NCBI GenBank assembly: GCA_044508215.1
Contig: JBIQID010000092.1
Location: forward strand, 1 to 12,807
Length of the DNA: 12,807 nt
From: JAEZFI01 sp044508215
Lineage (GTDB): Bacteria > Actinomycetota > Acidimicrobiia > Acidimicrobiales > Microtrichaceae
Reading direction: 5' to 3'
The position numbers and the translations under genes were made by a program. Positions 1 through 6,798 of the stretch are shown here, piece by piece (the first letter of the stretch is position 1; every line of letters begins with the position of its first letter). Below the pieces are notes generated by a model that was given only the letters and a program-made list of their open reading frames with translations, made no database searches and had not been told where the DNA came from.

Positions 1-51
1 CGCCACCAAGCCCGCCGCGCCCGCACCCGGGCCCACCACCTCGCCGCCTGA
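1..51 (+). CDS. Possible 3' end of a plus-strand gene (partial, unknown)
   Basis: Reading from base 1 in frame 1 gives RHQARRARTRAHHLAA and then TGA. Fifteen of the sixteen sense codons end in G or C, as real genes in this window do, and the tail is Arg/Ala/His-rich, a common look for actinobacterial C-termini. Nothing identifies a family. It would be convergent with the tldE copy that ends at 150. In such GC-rich DNA a 51-base open frame is weak evidence, and the opposite strand is also open here, so this is tentative. Confidence 0.3.
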   Translation, partial: RHQARRARTRAHHLAA

Positions 52-149
52 GGGCCAACCCACCCCTACTCGATCGGTTTCGGCGGCGGTCTGGACCTCG
101 GATCCGGGATGAGCCTCCGCTGGTCCACCCCGTTCACTCCGTTGACGGC

Positions 150-1493
150 TCAGGAACCTGACATCGAGATGTCGGGGATCACCAGCGACGCCATGTGGTC
201 GCCGCCGGGCAGCCACTCGGCGTCGCCGCCAACCTCCACCACGTCCGCGAGCATGCGCTGGATCGTCGAGGCCACCGTCACCTCGCGCACCGGTGCGCCG
301 ATCTTGCCGCCCTCGATGAGCAGCCCGTCGGCGCCCACGGAGAAGTCGCCGGAGGTGGGGTTCACGCCCGAGTGCAGGCCGGCGAAGCTGTTCACGAGCA
401 GACCCCGGTCGATCGACGCCACCAGCTCCTCGAACGAGCGGGTGCCGGGCTCGACCACCAGGACCTGCGCGCCCACGCCGGGGAGGCCCCGGGTGCCCCG
501 CAGCGCAGAACCGGTGGAGCGGGTCCCCATCCGCCTCGCGGTGTAGCTGTTGTGCAGGAAGTTCGACAGCACGCCCGCGCCGATGAGCGGGGTGCGGCGG
601 CACGCCAGGCCCTCGCCGTCCCACGACTCGGCGGCCAGCGACTCCTCCCTCGTCGGGTCGTCGACCAGGGTGAGGACCGGAGATGCGATCTGCTCACCGA
701 GGCGGTCGGCGAACGGCGAGCGGCCCTTCACCACGGCCTCGCCGTCGAGCATGGCGGCCACGATGTTGAGGAGCGTCGCCGCCTGGCGCGGCTCGAGGAG
801 CATCGTGACGCGCCCCGACGGCGGCTTCGTCGCGCCCAGCAGGCGGGTGGCCTTCTCCGCGGCCTCGCGGGCGGCCCGCTCGTCGTCCACGCCGTCGGGC
901 CCGCGGGCGGCGTGGCCGCCGTAGCCGATCTGCGTCTCGCCGTCCTGCGCTGCCAGGGGCTGGACGCCCACCGACGCCGACGTGCCGCGGTCGACACGGC
1001 GGATCCCGTTCGACGCTGCGTAGGCCGTGACCCCGTGAGCGTCCCCCCACGCCGCCGTGCGGACGCCGGTGATGCGATCGTCGAGGCTGAGCACGAGCCG
1101 CTCCAGCTCGACGGCCCGCGCGATCTTCGCCTCCGCTGACATGGCGAGGACCGCGTCGTCCCACTGGTCGTGGGCGACGGCCTCGACGCCGTCCGGCTCG
1201 GCGAGGCCGGCCCACTCGTCGGGCTCCGAGAAGGGGACGTTGCTCCGGGCAGCATCGAGGGTCTCTGCGACCACCTCGGGATCCAAGCTGCCGGCATGGG
1301 CGAAGCCGACCCGACCGTCCGAGATCACCCGGATGCCGATGCCGGCCGACTGGGCGGAGGTGAAGGCCTCGACCTCGCCGTCGTAGACGCGCACGGAGGT
1401 CGACCGGCCGCGGGACACCATCACGTCGATCTGCTCGGACCCCCTCGCGGCACTCGCCACCCGGTCCGCGATGTGCTCCAGCTCCTCGCTCAC
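150..1493 (-). CDS. tldE: TldE/PmbA-type protease subunit, copy B
   Basis: A 447-residue member of the TldD/PmbA (U62) family. Family knowledge: TldE pairs with TldD in a heterodimer that trims peptides, for example microcin B17 precursor and CcdA in E. coli; TldE itself has no metal. Seen here: the N-terminal domain motif DGEVEAFTS, a GIRV strand, the middle motif VVKGRSPFA followed by GEQIASP, and near the C-terminus GLHSGVNPTSGDFS and PVREVTVAST. There is no HExxxH. It is the last gene of a three-gene minus-strand operon and is clearly paralogous to the copy directly upstream. The start is uncertain: in-frame GTG codons lie at 1529, 1523, 1505 and 1493 within a duplicated 16-bp sequence. 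I chose 1493 because VSEELEHIADRV then aligns with the paralog's MEPEDLLAVGDRV; a start at 1523 would overlap the upstream stop. Family call firm; substrate unknown. Confidence 0.93.
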   Translation of the reverse strand: MSEELEHIADRVASAARGSEQIDVMVSRGRSTSVRVYDGEVEAFTSAQSAGIGIRVISDGRVGFAHAGSLDPEVVAETLDAARSNVPFSEPDEWAGLAEPDGVEAVAHDQWDDAVLAMSAEAKIARAVELERLVLSLDDRITGVRTAAWGDAHGVTAYAASNGIRRVDRGTSASVGVQPLAAQDGETQIGYGGHAARGPDGVDDERAAREAAEKATRLLGATKPPSGRVTMLLEPRQAATLLNIVAAMLDGEAVVKGRSPFADRLGEQIASPVLTLVDDPTREESLAAESWDGEGLACRRTPLIGAGVLSNFLHNSYTARRMGTRSTGSALRGTRGLPGVGAQVLVVEPGTRSFEELVASIDRGLLVNSFAGLHSGVNPTSGDFSVGADGLLIEGGKIGAPVREVTVASTIQRMLADVVEVGGDAEWLPGGDHMASLVIPDISMSGS

Positions 1494-1524
1494 CTCGTCA
1501 GCCACCTCCACCTCGTCAGCCACC
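1491..1524. repeat. 16-bp direct repeat at the tldE A/B junction
   Basis: The 16-mer CACCTCGTCAGCCACC (plus strand) occurs twice, at 1491-1506 and 1509-1524, separated by TC, giving an 18-bp period. In the downstream tldE frame this is VADEVE-VADEVS, so the duplication is in frame. It contains the stop codon of the upstream gene (TCA at 1516-1518) and several potential GTG starts. It probably arose by local duplication and makes the true start of the downstream gene ambiguous. Confidence 0.9.
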
Positions 1525-2880
1525 GGCACCCCCGCCCGACACGGTGACGTCGCCGATCGCGAGCGAGACGCCGGCGGCCTCCATCGGGAAGAACTCGACG
1601 TCGGACCCGACGGCCACGACGTCGGCGAGCATCTTCTGCATGGTCGAGGCGATCGTGACCTCACGGACCGGTTCGGCCAGCTCGCCCCCGCGGATCAGCA
1701 GTCCCTCGATCCCGGTCGAGAAGTCGCCCGAGACCGGGTTCACCCCGGAGTGCAGACCGGACACCTCCTGCACCAGCACCCCGTCCTGGATCCGCCCGAT
1801 CAGCTCGGCCTGCGGGGTGGAGCCGGGTTGCAGGAGCAGCGCCTGCGGGCCGGGCGTCGGGGTGGATCGGAACCCGTGGCGCACCGCCGAGCCGGTGCTG
1901 GCGGCACCTGCCAGCCGGGCGCTCGTGCTGTCGTGGAGGAAGGCGGACGCCACGCCGCCGTCGATCAGGGGCACCCGTCGCGTCGCCAGGCCCTCGGCGT
2001 CGGTGTCGGTCGCGCCCCAGTGCCGCGGATCGGTCGGGTCGTCGAGGAGCGTCACGAGGGGCGACGCCACCTGCTCCCCCACCCGTTCGGCGAACGGGCT
2101 CCTGCCCTTCACCACCGCGTCGCCGGAGAACATCTCGCCGACCAGACCCACGAACTGAGCGGTCACCCAGGGATCGAACACCACGGTGCACCGTCGGGAG
2201 GACGTCGGCTCGGCGCCCAGCATCCGGATCGCCCGGTCGACGGCGTCGCGAGCACAGCGCTCGACGTCGAGTGCGTCGGGGTGGCGACCGACCGAGAACC
2301 CGAACCCCGTGGTCAGGTCAGCGTCGTCGTCGGCAGCCATCACGTACGCGACGAGCGACGCCGCGCCCTCCACCGAGGCGGTCCGGATCCCGGCGGTGGA
2401 GACGATCGCGCCGATCGCCCACGAGTCGCCGTACTCGACCGACTCGACGCCCACGATCCGACCGTCGAGGTCACGGACCCGCCGTTCGAGGTCGAGGGCG
2501 AGGTCGACCTTCTCCTCGGTGGACACCCCCAGCAGGCGCTCGTCGTGGAGCACCAGCTCGGCGGGCGCCACCCCGTCGGGCTGGGCGATCCCCGCCCCGG
2601 GGTTCGGCGTGGAGAACCGGGCGTTGTCACGAGCGCCGGCGAGCGCCTCGTCCACCGCCTCGGGCTCGAGGCTGCCGGCGTAGGCGAAGCCCACCCGCCC
2701 GTCGACGACCACCCGGATCCCGACACCGGCGGAGTTCGAGGAGGTGAAGGCCTCCACCTCGCCCTCGTAGGCGCGCACCTCGGTGTCACGGCTCCAGGTG
2801 ACCGCCGCCTCGACGGCCTCACCGGGCAGGGCAGCGGCGACGACGCGGTCGCCGACCGCCAGCAGGTCCTCGGGCTCCAT
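1516..2880 (-). CDS. tldE: TldE/PmbA-type protease subunit, copy A
   Basis: A 454-residue TldD/PmbA family protein starting at ATG (MEPEDLLAVGDRV), only four bases after the tldD stop, so almost certainly co-transcribed and probably translationally coupled. It carries the same ordered motifs as copy B: EGEVEAFTSSNSAGVGIRV early, VVKGRSPFAERVGEQVASP in the middle, GLHSGVNPVSGDFSTG and PVREVTIASTMQKMLADVV late. The position equivalent to the TldD zinc motif reads VVFDPWVTAQFVGLV, with no His/Glu metal ligands, as expected for a TldE partner. By family knowledge TldE dimerises with TldD to form the working protease. No signal peptide or membrane segment is visible, so it is cytoplasmic. The open frame extends further upstream, but that portion overlaps the tldD C-terminus and lacks family sequence. 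Confident family call; target peptide unknown. Confidence 0.94.
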   Translation of the reverse strand: MEPEDLLAVGDRVVAAALPGEAVEAAVTWSRDTEVRAYEGEVEAFTSSNSAGVGIRVVVDGRVGFAYAGSLEPEAVDEALAGARDNARFSTPNPGAGIAQPDGVAPAELVLHDERLLGVSTEEKVDLALDLERRVRDLDGRIVGVESVEYGDSWAIGAIVSTAGIRTASVEGAASLVAYVMAADDDADLTTGFGFSVGRHPDALDVERCARDAVDRAIRMLGAEPTSSRRCTVVFDPWVTAQFVGLVGEMFSGDAVVKGRSPFAERVGEQVASPLVTLLDDPTDPRHWGATDTDAEGLATRRVPLIDGGVASAFLHDSTSARLAGAASTGSAVRHGFRSTPTPGPQALLLQPGSTPQAELIGRIQDGVLVQEVSGLHSGVNPVSGDFSTGIEGLLIRGGELAEPVREVTIASTMQKMLADVVAVGSDVEFFPMEAAGVSLAIGDVTVSGGGAGG

Positions 2881-2884
2881 CCGG

Positions 2885-4276
2885 TCAGGCGGCGGTGCCG
2901 CCGATGGTGAGGCCGTGCGCCCGGAGGGTCGGCACGCCGTCACCCACGGGGACGCCCTGGCCGTCCTTGCCGCAGGTCCCGGGAGGGCCCATCGCGAAGT
3001 CGTTGCCCACCGCGTCGATGTTGGCGAGGACCGACGGGCCGTTGCCGATGAGGTTGCCCTCGCGGAGGGGCTCGGTGATCCGGCCGTCCTCGATCAGGTA
3101 CGCCTCGGTCATGCCGAACACGAAGTCGCCGGTGGCCGTGTTCACCTGACCGCCGCCGAGGTGGGCGATGTACACGCCCGACGGTGTGTCGGCGACGATG
3201 TCGTCGGGGTCCGAGTCGCCGGCCAGCAGGTAGGTGTTCGTCATCCGGACCATCGGCAGGTGCTGGTAGCTCTGCCGCCGACCGTTGCCCGAGCTCTTCC
3301 GGCCCTCGGAGCGTGCCCGGACGCCGTCCCACATGTAGTCGACGAGCACGCCGTCCTGGATCAGCACGTTGCGGGTGGCCGGGTGGCCCTCGTCGTCGAT
3401 GGCGAACTCGCCCCACTCGCCCGCCATGGTGCCGTCGTCCACCAGCGTGACCAGCGGGGAGGCGACCTGCTCCCCCACCCGCCCGGCGAACACCGAGGCG
3501 CCCTTCTTCACCAGGTCGGCCTCCAGCCCGTGGCCGCAGGCCTCGTGGAACATCACGCCGCCACCGCCTGAGCCGATGACCACCGTCATCTGCCCGGAGG
3601 GCGCCGGCCGGGCGGACAGCTTGGTGAGGGCCCGCTGCGCAGCGCGGCGCGCCAGCTCGGCCACCTCGTAGCGGTCGAACAGCTCGAAGCCCACCGTGTG
3701 GCCGACCGACTCGCGGCCGGTCTGCATGCCGGTGTCGCCGCTCGCCACCGTGCCCACCGAGAACATCGTCTTCACCTGGTCGTCGCCGGCGAGGAGGCCG
3801 TCGGAGTTCGCCACCAGGATGCGGCGACGGCTGTCGTGGTAGCGGGCCGTCACCTGCGTGATGGCGGACCCCTCACCGCGTGCGACCTCGTCGGCCGTCG
3901 CCAGCAGCTCGACCTTCTTCGCCTTGTCGATGTCCTCCGGCAGCACCTGCACGGTGGGCCTCGCGCGGCCACCGGCCGAGCCGAGGGCCACGACCCGCTG
4001 GCCCGGCGCGGCCCCACGCGCGGCGGCAGCGGCGATCTGGGCGGTCTCCACGAGGGAGCGCTCCGACAGGTCGGCGGTGTGCGCGAACCCGGTGGCCTCG
4101 CCGACCACCACCCGGATGCCGGCACCACGGTCGCGGCCGGAGGTCAGCTCCTCGACCTTGCCGTCGTCGAGGACGGCGCCGACGGACCGCCGGTCCTCCG
4201 CGAACACCTCCGCGAAGTCGGCACCGGTCGACAGGCCGGCGCCGAGGACCCTCTCGAGGACGTCAGGTTCGATCAC
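2885..4276 (-). CDS. tldD: TldD zinc-metalloprotease subunit
   Basis: A 463-residue TldD. In the family this is the metal-bearing subunit of the TldD/TldE protease, which degrades short unfolded peptides or removes leader peptides from modified precursors. Seen: the zinc motif HEACGH at residues 244-249 (HExxxH), followed by GLEADLVKKGASVFAGRVG, and a late GTCGKDGQGVPVGDG with C435, the conserved cysteine ligand; the protein ends TIGGTAA as TldDs typically do. Length is near the usual 460-480. The start is GTG at 4276, with GGAG six bases upstream; MIEPDVLERVL is a normal TldD N-terminus. The same frame stays open a further 450 codons upstream, but that portion is antisense to two plus-strand genes and is not TldD sequence. 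First gene of the tldD-tldE-tldE operon. Both TldE-like neighbours lack the metal site, so this is the only catalytic subunit encoded here. Confidence 0.97.
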   Translation of the reverse strand: MIEPDVLERVLGAGLSTGADFAEVFAEDRRSVGAVLDDGKVEELTSGRDRGAGIRVVVGEATGFAHTADLSERSLVETAQIAAAAARGAAPGQRVVALGSAGGRARPTVQVLPEDIDKAKKVELLATADEVARGEGSAITQVTARYHDSRRRILVANSDGLLAGDDQVKTMFSVGTVASGDTGMQTGRESVGHTVGFELFDRYEVAELARRAAQRALTKLSARPAPSGQMTVVIGSGGGGVMFHEACGHGLEADLVKKGASVFAGRVGEQVASPLVTLVDDGTMAGEWGEFAIDDEGHPATRNVLIQDGVLVDYMWDGVRARSEGRKSSGNGRRQSYQHLPMVRMTNTYLLAGDSDPDDIVADTPSGVYIAHLGGGQVNTATGDFVFGMTEAYLIEDGRITEPLREGNLIGNGPSVLANIDAVGNDFAMGPPGTCGKDGQGVPVGDGVPTLRAHGLTIGGTAA

Positions 4277-4292
4277 TCCGTGCTCCGATCCT

Positions 4293-4309
4293 CCGGCACG
4301 CGGTGCCGG
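4293..4309. promoter_or_regulatory. Perfect 7-bp inverted repeat in tldD leader
   Basis: CCGGCAC-GCG-GTGCCGG is a perfect inverted repeat with a three-base centre. It lies 17 bases upstream of the tldD start in the 100-bp divergent region (4277-4376) shared with the thioesterase gene. It could be an RNA hairpin in the tldD 5' leader, just ahead of the Shine-Dalgarno, or a dimeric repressor site. No T-run follows on either strand, so a terminator is unlikely. The symmetry is observed; the function is inference. Confidence 0.45.
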
Positions 4310-4363
4310 GGAAGCAGCCACACGGCGCGCCGGAATGTTTGGCCCGCTCCGACGGGACGCCCG

Positions 4364-4377
4364 TATCGTATCGGCGA
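4364..4377 (+). promoter_or_regulatory. Candidate -10 for a leaderless thioesterase transcript
   Basis: TATCGT at 4364-4369 fits the actinobacterial TAnnnT -10 pattern and ends seven bases before the ATG at 4377, so transcription would begin at or next to the start codon. No Shine-Dalgarno precedes that ATG, which agrees with leaderless initiation. No good -35 is seen. On the opposite strand TACGAT (4365-4370) overlaps it and might serve tldD, giving a leader of about 80 nt; this second reading is weaker. Confidence 0.4.
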
Positions 4378-4754
4378 TGCCTCCAACAACCGGCCTGGCC
4401 GCGTCCGTGACGCTCGACGTGACCGAGGCGGACACGGCGCTCGCGATGCGCACCGGCGTCGTGCCCGTGCTCTCCACACCCCGCCTCCTGGCGCTGTGCG
4501 AGGAAGCGGCGGTCACGGCGCTCAAGGGGTCCCTCGACGAGGGTGCCTGCAGCGTCGGCGTACGGGTGCAGATCGAGCACATCGCCCCCATCCCCGTCGG
4601 CGGACGTGTCGTGGCCGAGGCGTCGCTCGACAAGGTGGAGGGGCGTCGCCTGCTCTTCACGGTGTCGGCCCGGGACGAGCGTGGGCTCGTGGCGGCGGGC
4701 AAGGTGACCCGCGTGCTGGTGGACGTCGACCACTTCATGGAGAAGACCCGCTGA
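4377..4754 (+). CDS. FlK-like hotdog thioesterase
   Basis: A 125-residue single-domain hotdog protein resembling the fluoroacetyl-CoA thioesterase (FlK) family, which hydrolyses acyl-CoA thioesters. The triad spacing matches: T34, E42 and H68 here are separated exactly as FlK T42, E50 and H76. Surrounding motifs are LSTPRLLALCEEAA and VQIEHIAPIPVGGRV. If the constant offset of eight holds, the position of the FlK lid residue Phe36 is Val28 here, so specificity for fluoroacetyl-CoA should not be assumed; a general short-chain acyl-CoA thioesterase is more likely. No signal peptide: cytoplasmic. Start chosen at ATG 4377, the first start giving a family-like N-terminus, without a Shine-Dalgarno (probably leaderless). 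The stop TGA overlaps the CTG start proposed for the GH3 gene, and the GGAGAAG near the end of this gene would serve as that gene's ribosome site, suggesting coupling. Confidence 0.85.
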   Translation: MPPTTGLAASVTLDVTEADTALAMRTGVVPVLSTPRLLALCEEAAVTALKGSLDEGACSVGVRVQIEHIAPIPVGGRVVAEASLDKVEGRRLLFTVSARDERGLVAAGKVTRVLVDVDHFMEKTR

Positions 4755-6097
4755 CGACCGGCGGTCCGCGACGGCCCGGCGAGCCGACGCGACGACCAGG
4801 CGACCCGCCGCGTCGATCGGAGGGGCCTCGCCGACGACCGGAAGGGGTTCACCGACGGCCAGAGGGCGCCGGCACACGACCCGATGCGCCTCGCCGGCGG
4901 CCACACGGGCCCGGCCCACGGCCCGACGGGGCTCCGCGACGGCCGACCAGGCGTCCGCTGCGCCCGTGGTGGCAGCGGCTCCGCTGGGACCGGCTCGCCC
5001 TCGTCCTCGCGCCGCCGGTGCTGCTCGTCGTCGTGGTGATCGCCCTCGTCAGCGAGGGGACGCCCACCGAGCGGCCCGCTCCGGCCACCACCACGACCAC
5101 CACGTGGCGGCAGCCCGCCGAGGGGTGCGTCCCGCTCGAGCAGCTCGACGAGCGCCAGCGGCTCGGGCAGCTCGTCATGGTCCACGTGGCGGGCTCGCCG
5201 CTCGACCAGGTGGCGTCGCTCCTGGGCCGGGTCGACGCGCCCGGCGGGATCCTCCTGGCCGGCACCCGGCAGGAGGGGTTCGACGACGGACGGATCGCGT
5301 CCCTGGTCGCAGGCCGGCCCACGCTCGTCGCGATCGACGAGGAGGGCGGGCGGGTCACTGCGCTCGCCGAGCCGGCCCCATCCGCCCGGGAACAGGCACG
5401 GACGCTCACCCCCCAGCAGATCCGTGAGCTGGCGCACTCGCGGGGACAGGCGATGCGGGCCGTGGGCGTGAACCTCGACTTCGCTCCCGTGGTGGACCTC
5501 TCCGCTGCCGACTCCGGCGCGATCGGCGACCGGTCGTACGGGGGAGACGCGGAGCAGGTGGTGCGGGACGCGGGAGCCTTCGCCGCCGGCCTCCGCGACG
5601 CCGGGGTGCTGCCCACGCTGAAGCACTTCCCCGGTCACGGGAAGGCCAGTGGAGACTCACACGAGACGGTGGTCTCGACGCCCCCGCTGCAGCGCCTGCA
5701 GCGCGCGGACCTCGTCCCCTACCAGCCCCTCGCCGAGGAGGGGGAGGTGGCCGTGATGGTCGGGCACCTCGACGTGCCGGGCCTGACGGAGGTCGGGCGC
5801 CCCGCCAGCCTCAGCCCGGCGACCTACCGGTACCTGCGCTCACGCATCGGCTTCGAGGGGATGGCGGTGACCGACGAGCTGGGGGCGATGGCCGCCGTCA
5901 CCAGCAGGTTCGACCCTCCCGGCGCAGCGGTCGCGGCCCTCGCCGCCGGTGCCGATCTGGTGCTGCTCGGCCCCACCGACGTGTACGAGCCCGTGCTCGG
6001 CGCCCTCCAGGACGCCCTCGTGTCGGGCACGCTGTCAGCGGAACGTGTCGAGGACGCGCTCGGGCGCGTCCGCCGAGCTCAGGGATGTGGATCGTGA
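4751..6097 (+). CDS. nagZ: Membrane-anchored NagZ-type GH3 beta-N-acetylhexosaminidase
   Basis: A 448-residue glycoside hydrolase family 3 enzyme of the NagZ type, expected to release GlcNAc from peptidoglycan fragments. Seen: KHFPGHG at residues 291-297, the NagZ-specific His loop GDSHE (D302, H304, general acid/base) and the nucleophile D375 in AVTDELGAM. Layout: Arg/Pro heptad-repeat tail (about 7-72), WWQRLRWDR, a membrane helix (about 82-100), a Thr-rich linker (TTTTTT at 113-118), then the catalytic domain. The positive tail and lack of a lipobox cysteine imply a signal anchor, N-terminus inside and enzyme outside; compare the mycobacterial lipoprotein LpqI, also an exported NagZ. Start: no ATG, GTG or TTG exists in frame before GTG 5018, which would cut the helix. 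CTG at 4751 overlaps the preceding TGA and has GGAG eight bases upstream. Catalytic assignment firm; start moderately supported. Confidence 0.88.
   Translation: MTTGGPRRPGEPTRRPGDPPRRSEGPRRRPEGVHRRPEGAGTRPDAPRRRPHGPGPRPDGAPRRPTRRPLRPWWQRLRWDRLALVLAPPVLLVVVVIALVSEGTPTERPAPATTTTTTWRQPAEGCVPLEQLDERQRLGQLVMVHVAGSPLDQVASLLGRVDAPGGILLAGTRQEGFDDGRIASLVAGRPTLVAIDEEGGRVTALAEPAPSAREQARTLTPQQIRELAHSRGQAMRAVGVNLDFAPVVDLSAADSGAIGDRSYGGDAEQVVRDAGAFAAGLRDAGVLPTLKHFPGHGKASGDSHETVVSTPPLQRLQRADLVPYQPLAEEGEVAVMVGHLDVPGLTEVGRPASLSPATYRYLRSRIGFEGMAVTDELGAMAAVTSRFDPPGAAVAALAAGADLVLLGPTDVYEPVLGALQDALVSGTLSAERVEDALGRVRRAQGCGS
4769..4966 (+). repeat. 21-bp / heptad Arg-Arg-Pro repeat array in GH3 tail
   Basis: The GH3 N-terminal tail is a degenerate heptapeptide repeat with consensus R-R-P-x-[G/x]-x-x. 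Counting from the CTG start, Arg occurs at residues 8, 15, 22, 29, 36, 43, 50, 57, 64 and 71 without exception, and Pro at the next position in all but one (Ser23). A second Arg precedes most of them. The DNA therefore has a 21-bp period of about 9.5 units. It lies on the cytoplasmic side of the membrane helix. Only the codon frame used by the enzyme shows this regularity as a clean protein pattern, which supports translation. Confidence 0.85.
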
Positions 6098-6795
6098 ACC
6101 GCCGGAACGGAGTCGTCGTCGCTGCCCTCGCCGTGGTCGTCGCCCTCGGCGCGGCGTTCGGGGTCTGGCGCGTGCTGCAGGCCGAGGACGCCGCGGACGA
6201 CCGACCCCTGCCGATGCGCATCGAGGTTCGTGTCACTGCCACCGAGGGGCTCGACCAGCGGTTGGGGCGGGTGGCGGACAGGGTCCGGCACCTCACCCTC
6301 CCGAACGCCGACGGCGTGCTCGTCGCCCGCTCGGCGCCCGCGCTGCTCCAGGGGCAGGGTGGGAGGGCGGACACGTGCGTCCTCGAGGTGGACCCCCGCG
6401 AGGGCGCCCGCTTCGGGGCGGACCCCGAAGCGACCGGCCTCGCCGACGTCGATCCACCCACGGGCAGCGACGTGGTCATCAACGAGGTCACCGAGTCGCG
6501 GATCGGCGAACGCAGCCTGCTCGAGGTGACGATCGCGATCGGCGACCGGCGCGAGCGCTTCGCCGCGGCGCAGGTGGTGCCGGCCGTGGGCCTCGCTCGC
6601 TACTGCGGGGCGATCGTCCCGCCGGGCACCATCGCCACGCTGGGCGGAGATTCCGGCGCGGCAGAGGCGGTCGGGCTGGTGTGGGTCTCGTTCGCAGCGG
6701 AGGCGACCGACGACGACGTCGCCGAGGCGATCGACGTGATCGTGGGCGAGGTCGGCGCCGCCGACGTCGAGGTGAGCGAGATCAGCGAGCGCTGA
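6094..6795 (+). CDS. Membrane-anchored hypothetical protein
   Basis: A 233-residue protein I do not recognise. It has a short basic N-terminus (MNRRNG), one hydrophobic helix (about residues 7-26, VVVAALAVVVALGAAFGVW), then an acidic, Val/Ala/Glu-rich domain presumed to be outside the membrane. Two cysteines in that domain (in RADTCVLEV and LARYCGAIV) could form a disulfide. Towards the C-terminus is an alpha/beta-like segment rich in Asp/Glu (ATDDDVAEAIDVIVGEVG). GTG at 6094 is preferred because it overlaps the GH3 stop as GTGA and has AGGGA eight bases upstream; ATG at 6085 has no spacing to any ribosome site. Coupling to the GH3 enzyme suggests a related envelope role, which is inference. 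It ends three bases from the convergent hydrolase. Confidence 0.8.
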   Translation: MNRRNGVVVAALAVVVALGAAFGVWRVLQAEDAADDRPLPMRIEVRVTATEGLDQRLGRVADRVRHLTLPNADGVLVARSAPALLQGQGGRADTCVLEVDPREGARFGADPEATGLADVDPPTGSDVVINEVTESRIGERSLLEVTIAIGDRRERFAAAQVVPAVGLARYCGAIVPPGTIATLGGDSGAAEAVGLVWVSFAAEATDDDVAEAIDVIVGEVGAADVEVSEISER

Positions 6796-6798
6796 CCA

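Noticed and set aside
80..112. Hairpin terminator after the tldE operon around CGGATCCG
   Set aside because: The symmetry is short (eight bases) with no loop or T-run.
1471..2910. Long plus-strand open frame opposite tldE copy A
   Set aside because: Shadow frame, His/Gly/Arg-rich, no motifs; the minus strand holds a clear TldE.
4377..4754. Fluoroacetate-resistance gene
   Set aside because: The triad spacing matches FlK but the lid position appears to be Val instead of Phe, and no fluorometabolite genes are nearby.
4731..4760. Thioesterase-GH3 fusion by ribosomal frameshift
   Set aside because: No slippery heptamer is visible at the end of the thioesterase and a coupled CTG start explains the GH3 frame more simply.
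4277..5638. N-terminal extension of tldD by about 450 residues in the same open frame
   Set aside because: It is antisense to the thioesterase and GH3 genes, is low-complexity and carries no TldD sequence; a normal GTG start with Shine-Dalgarno exists at 4276.
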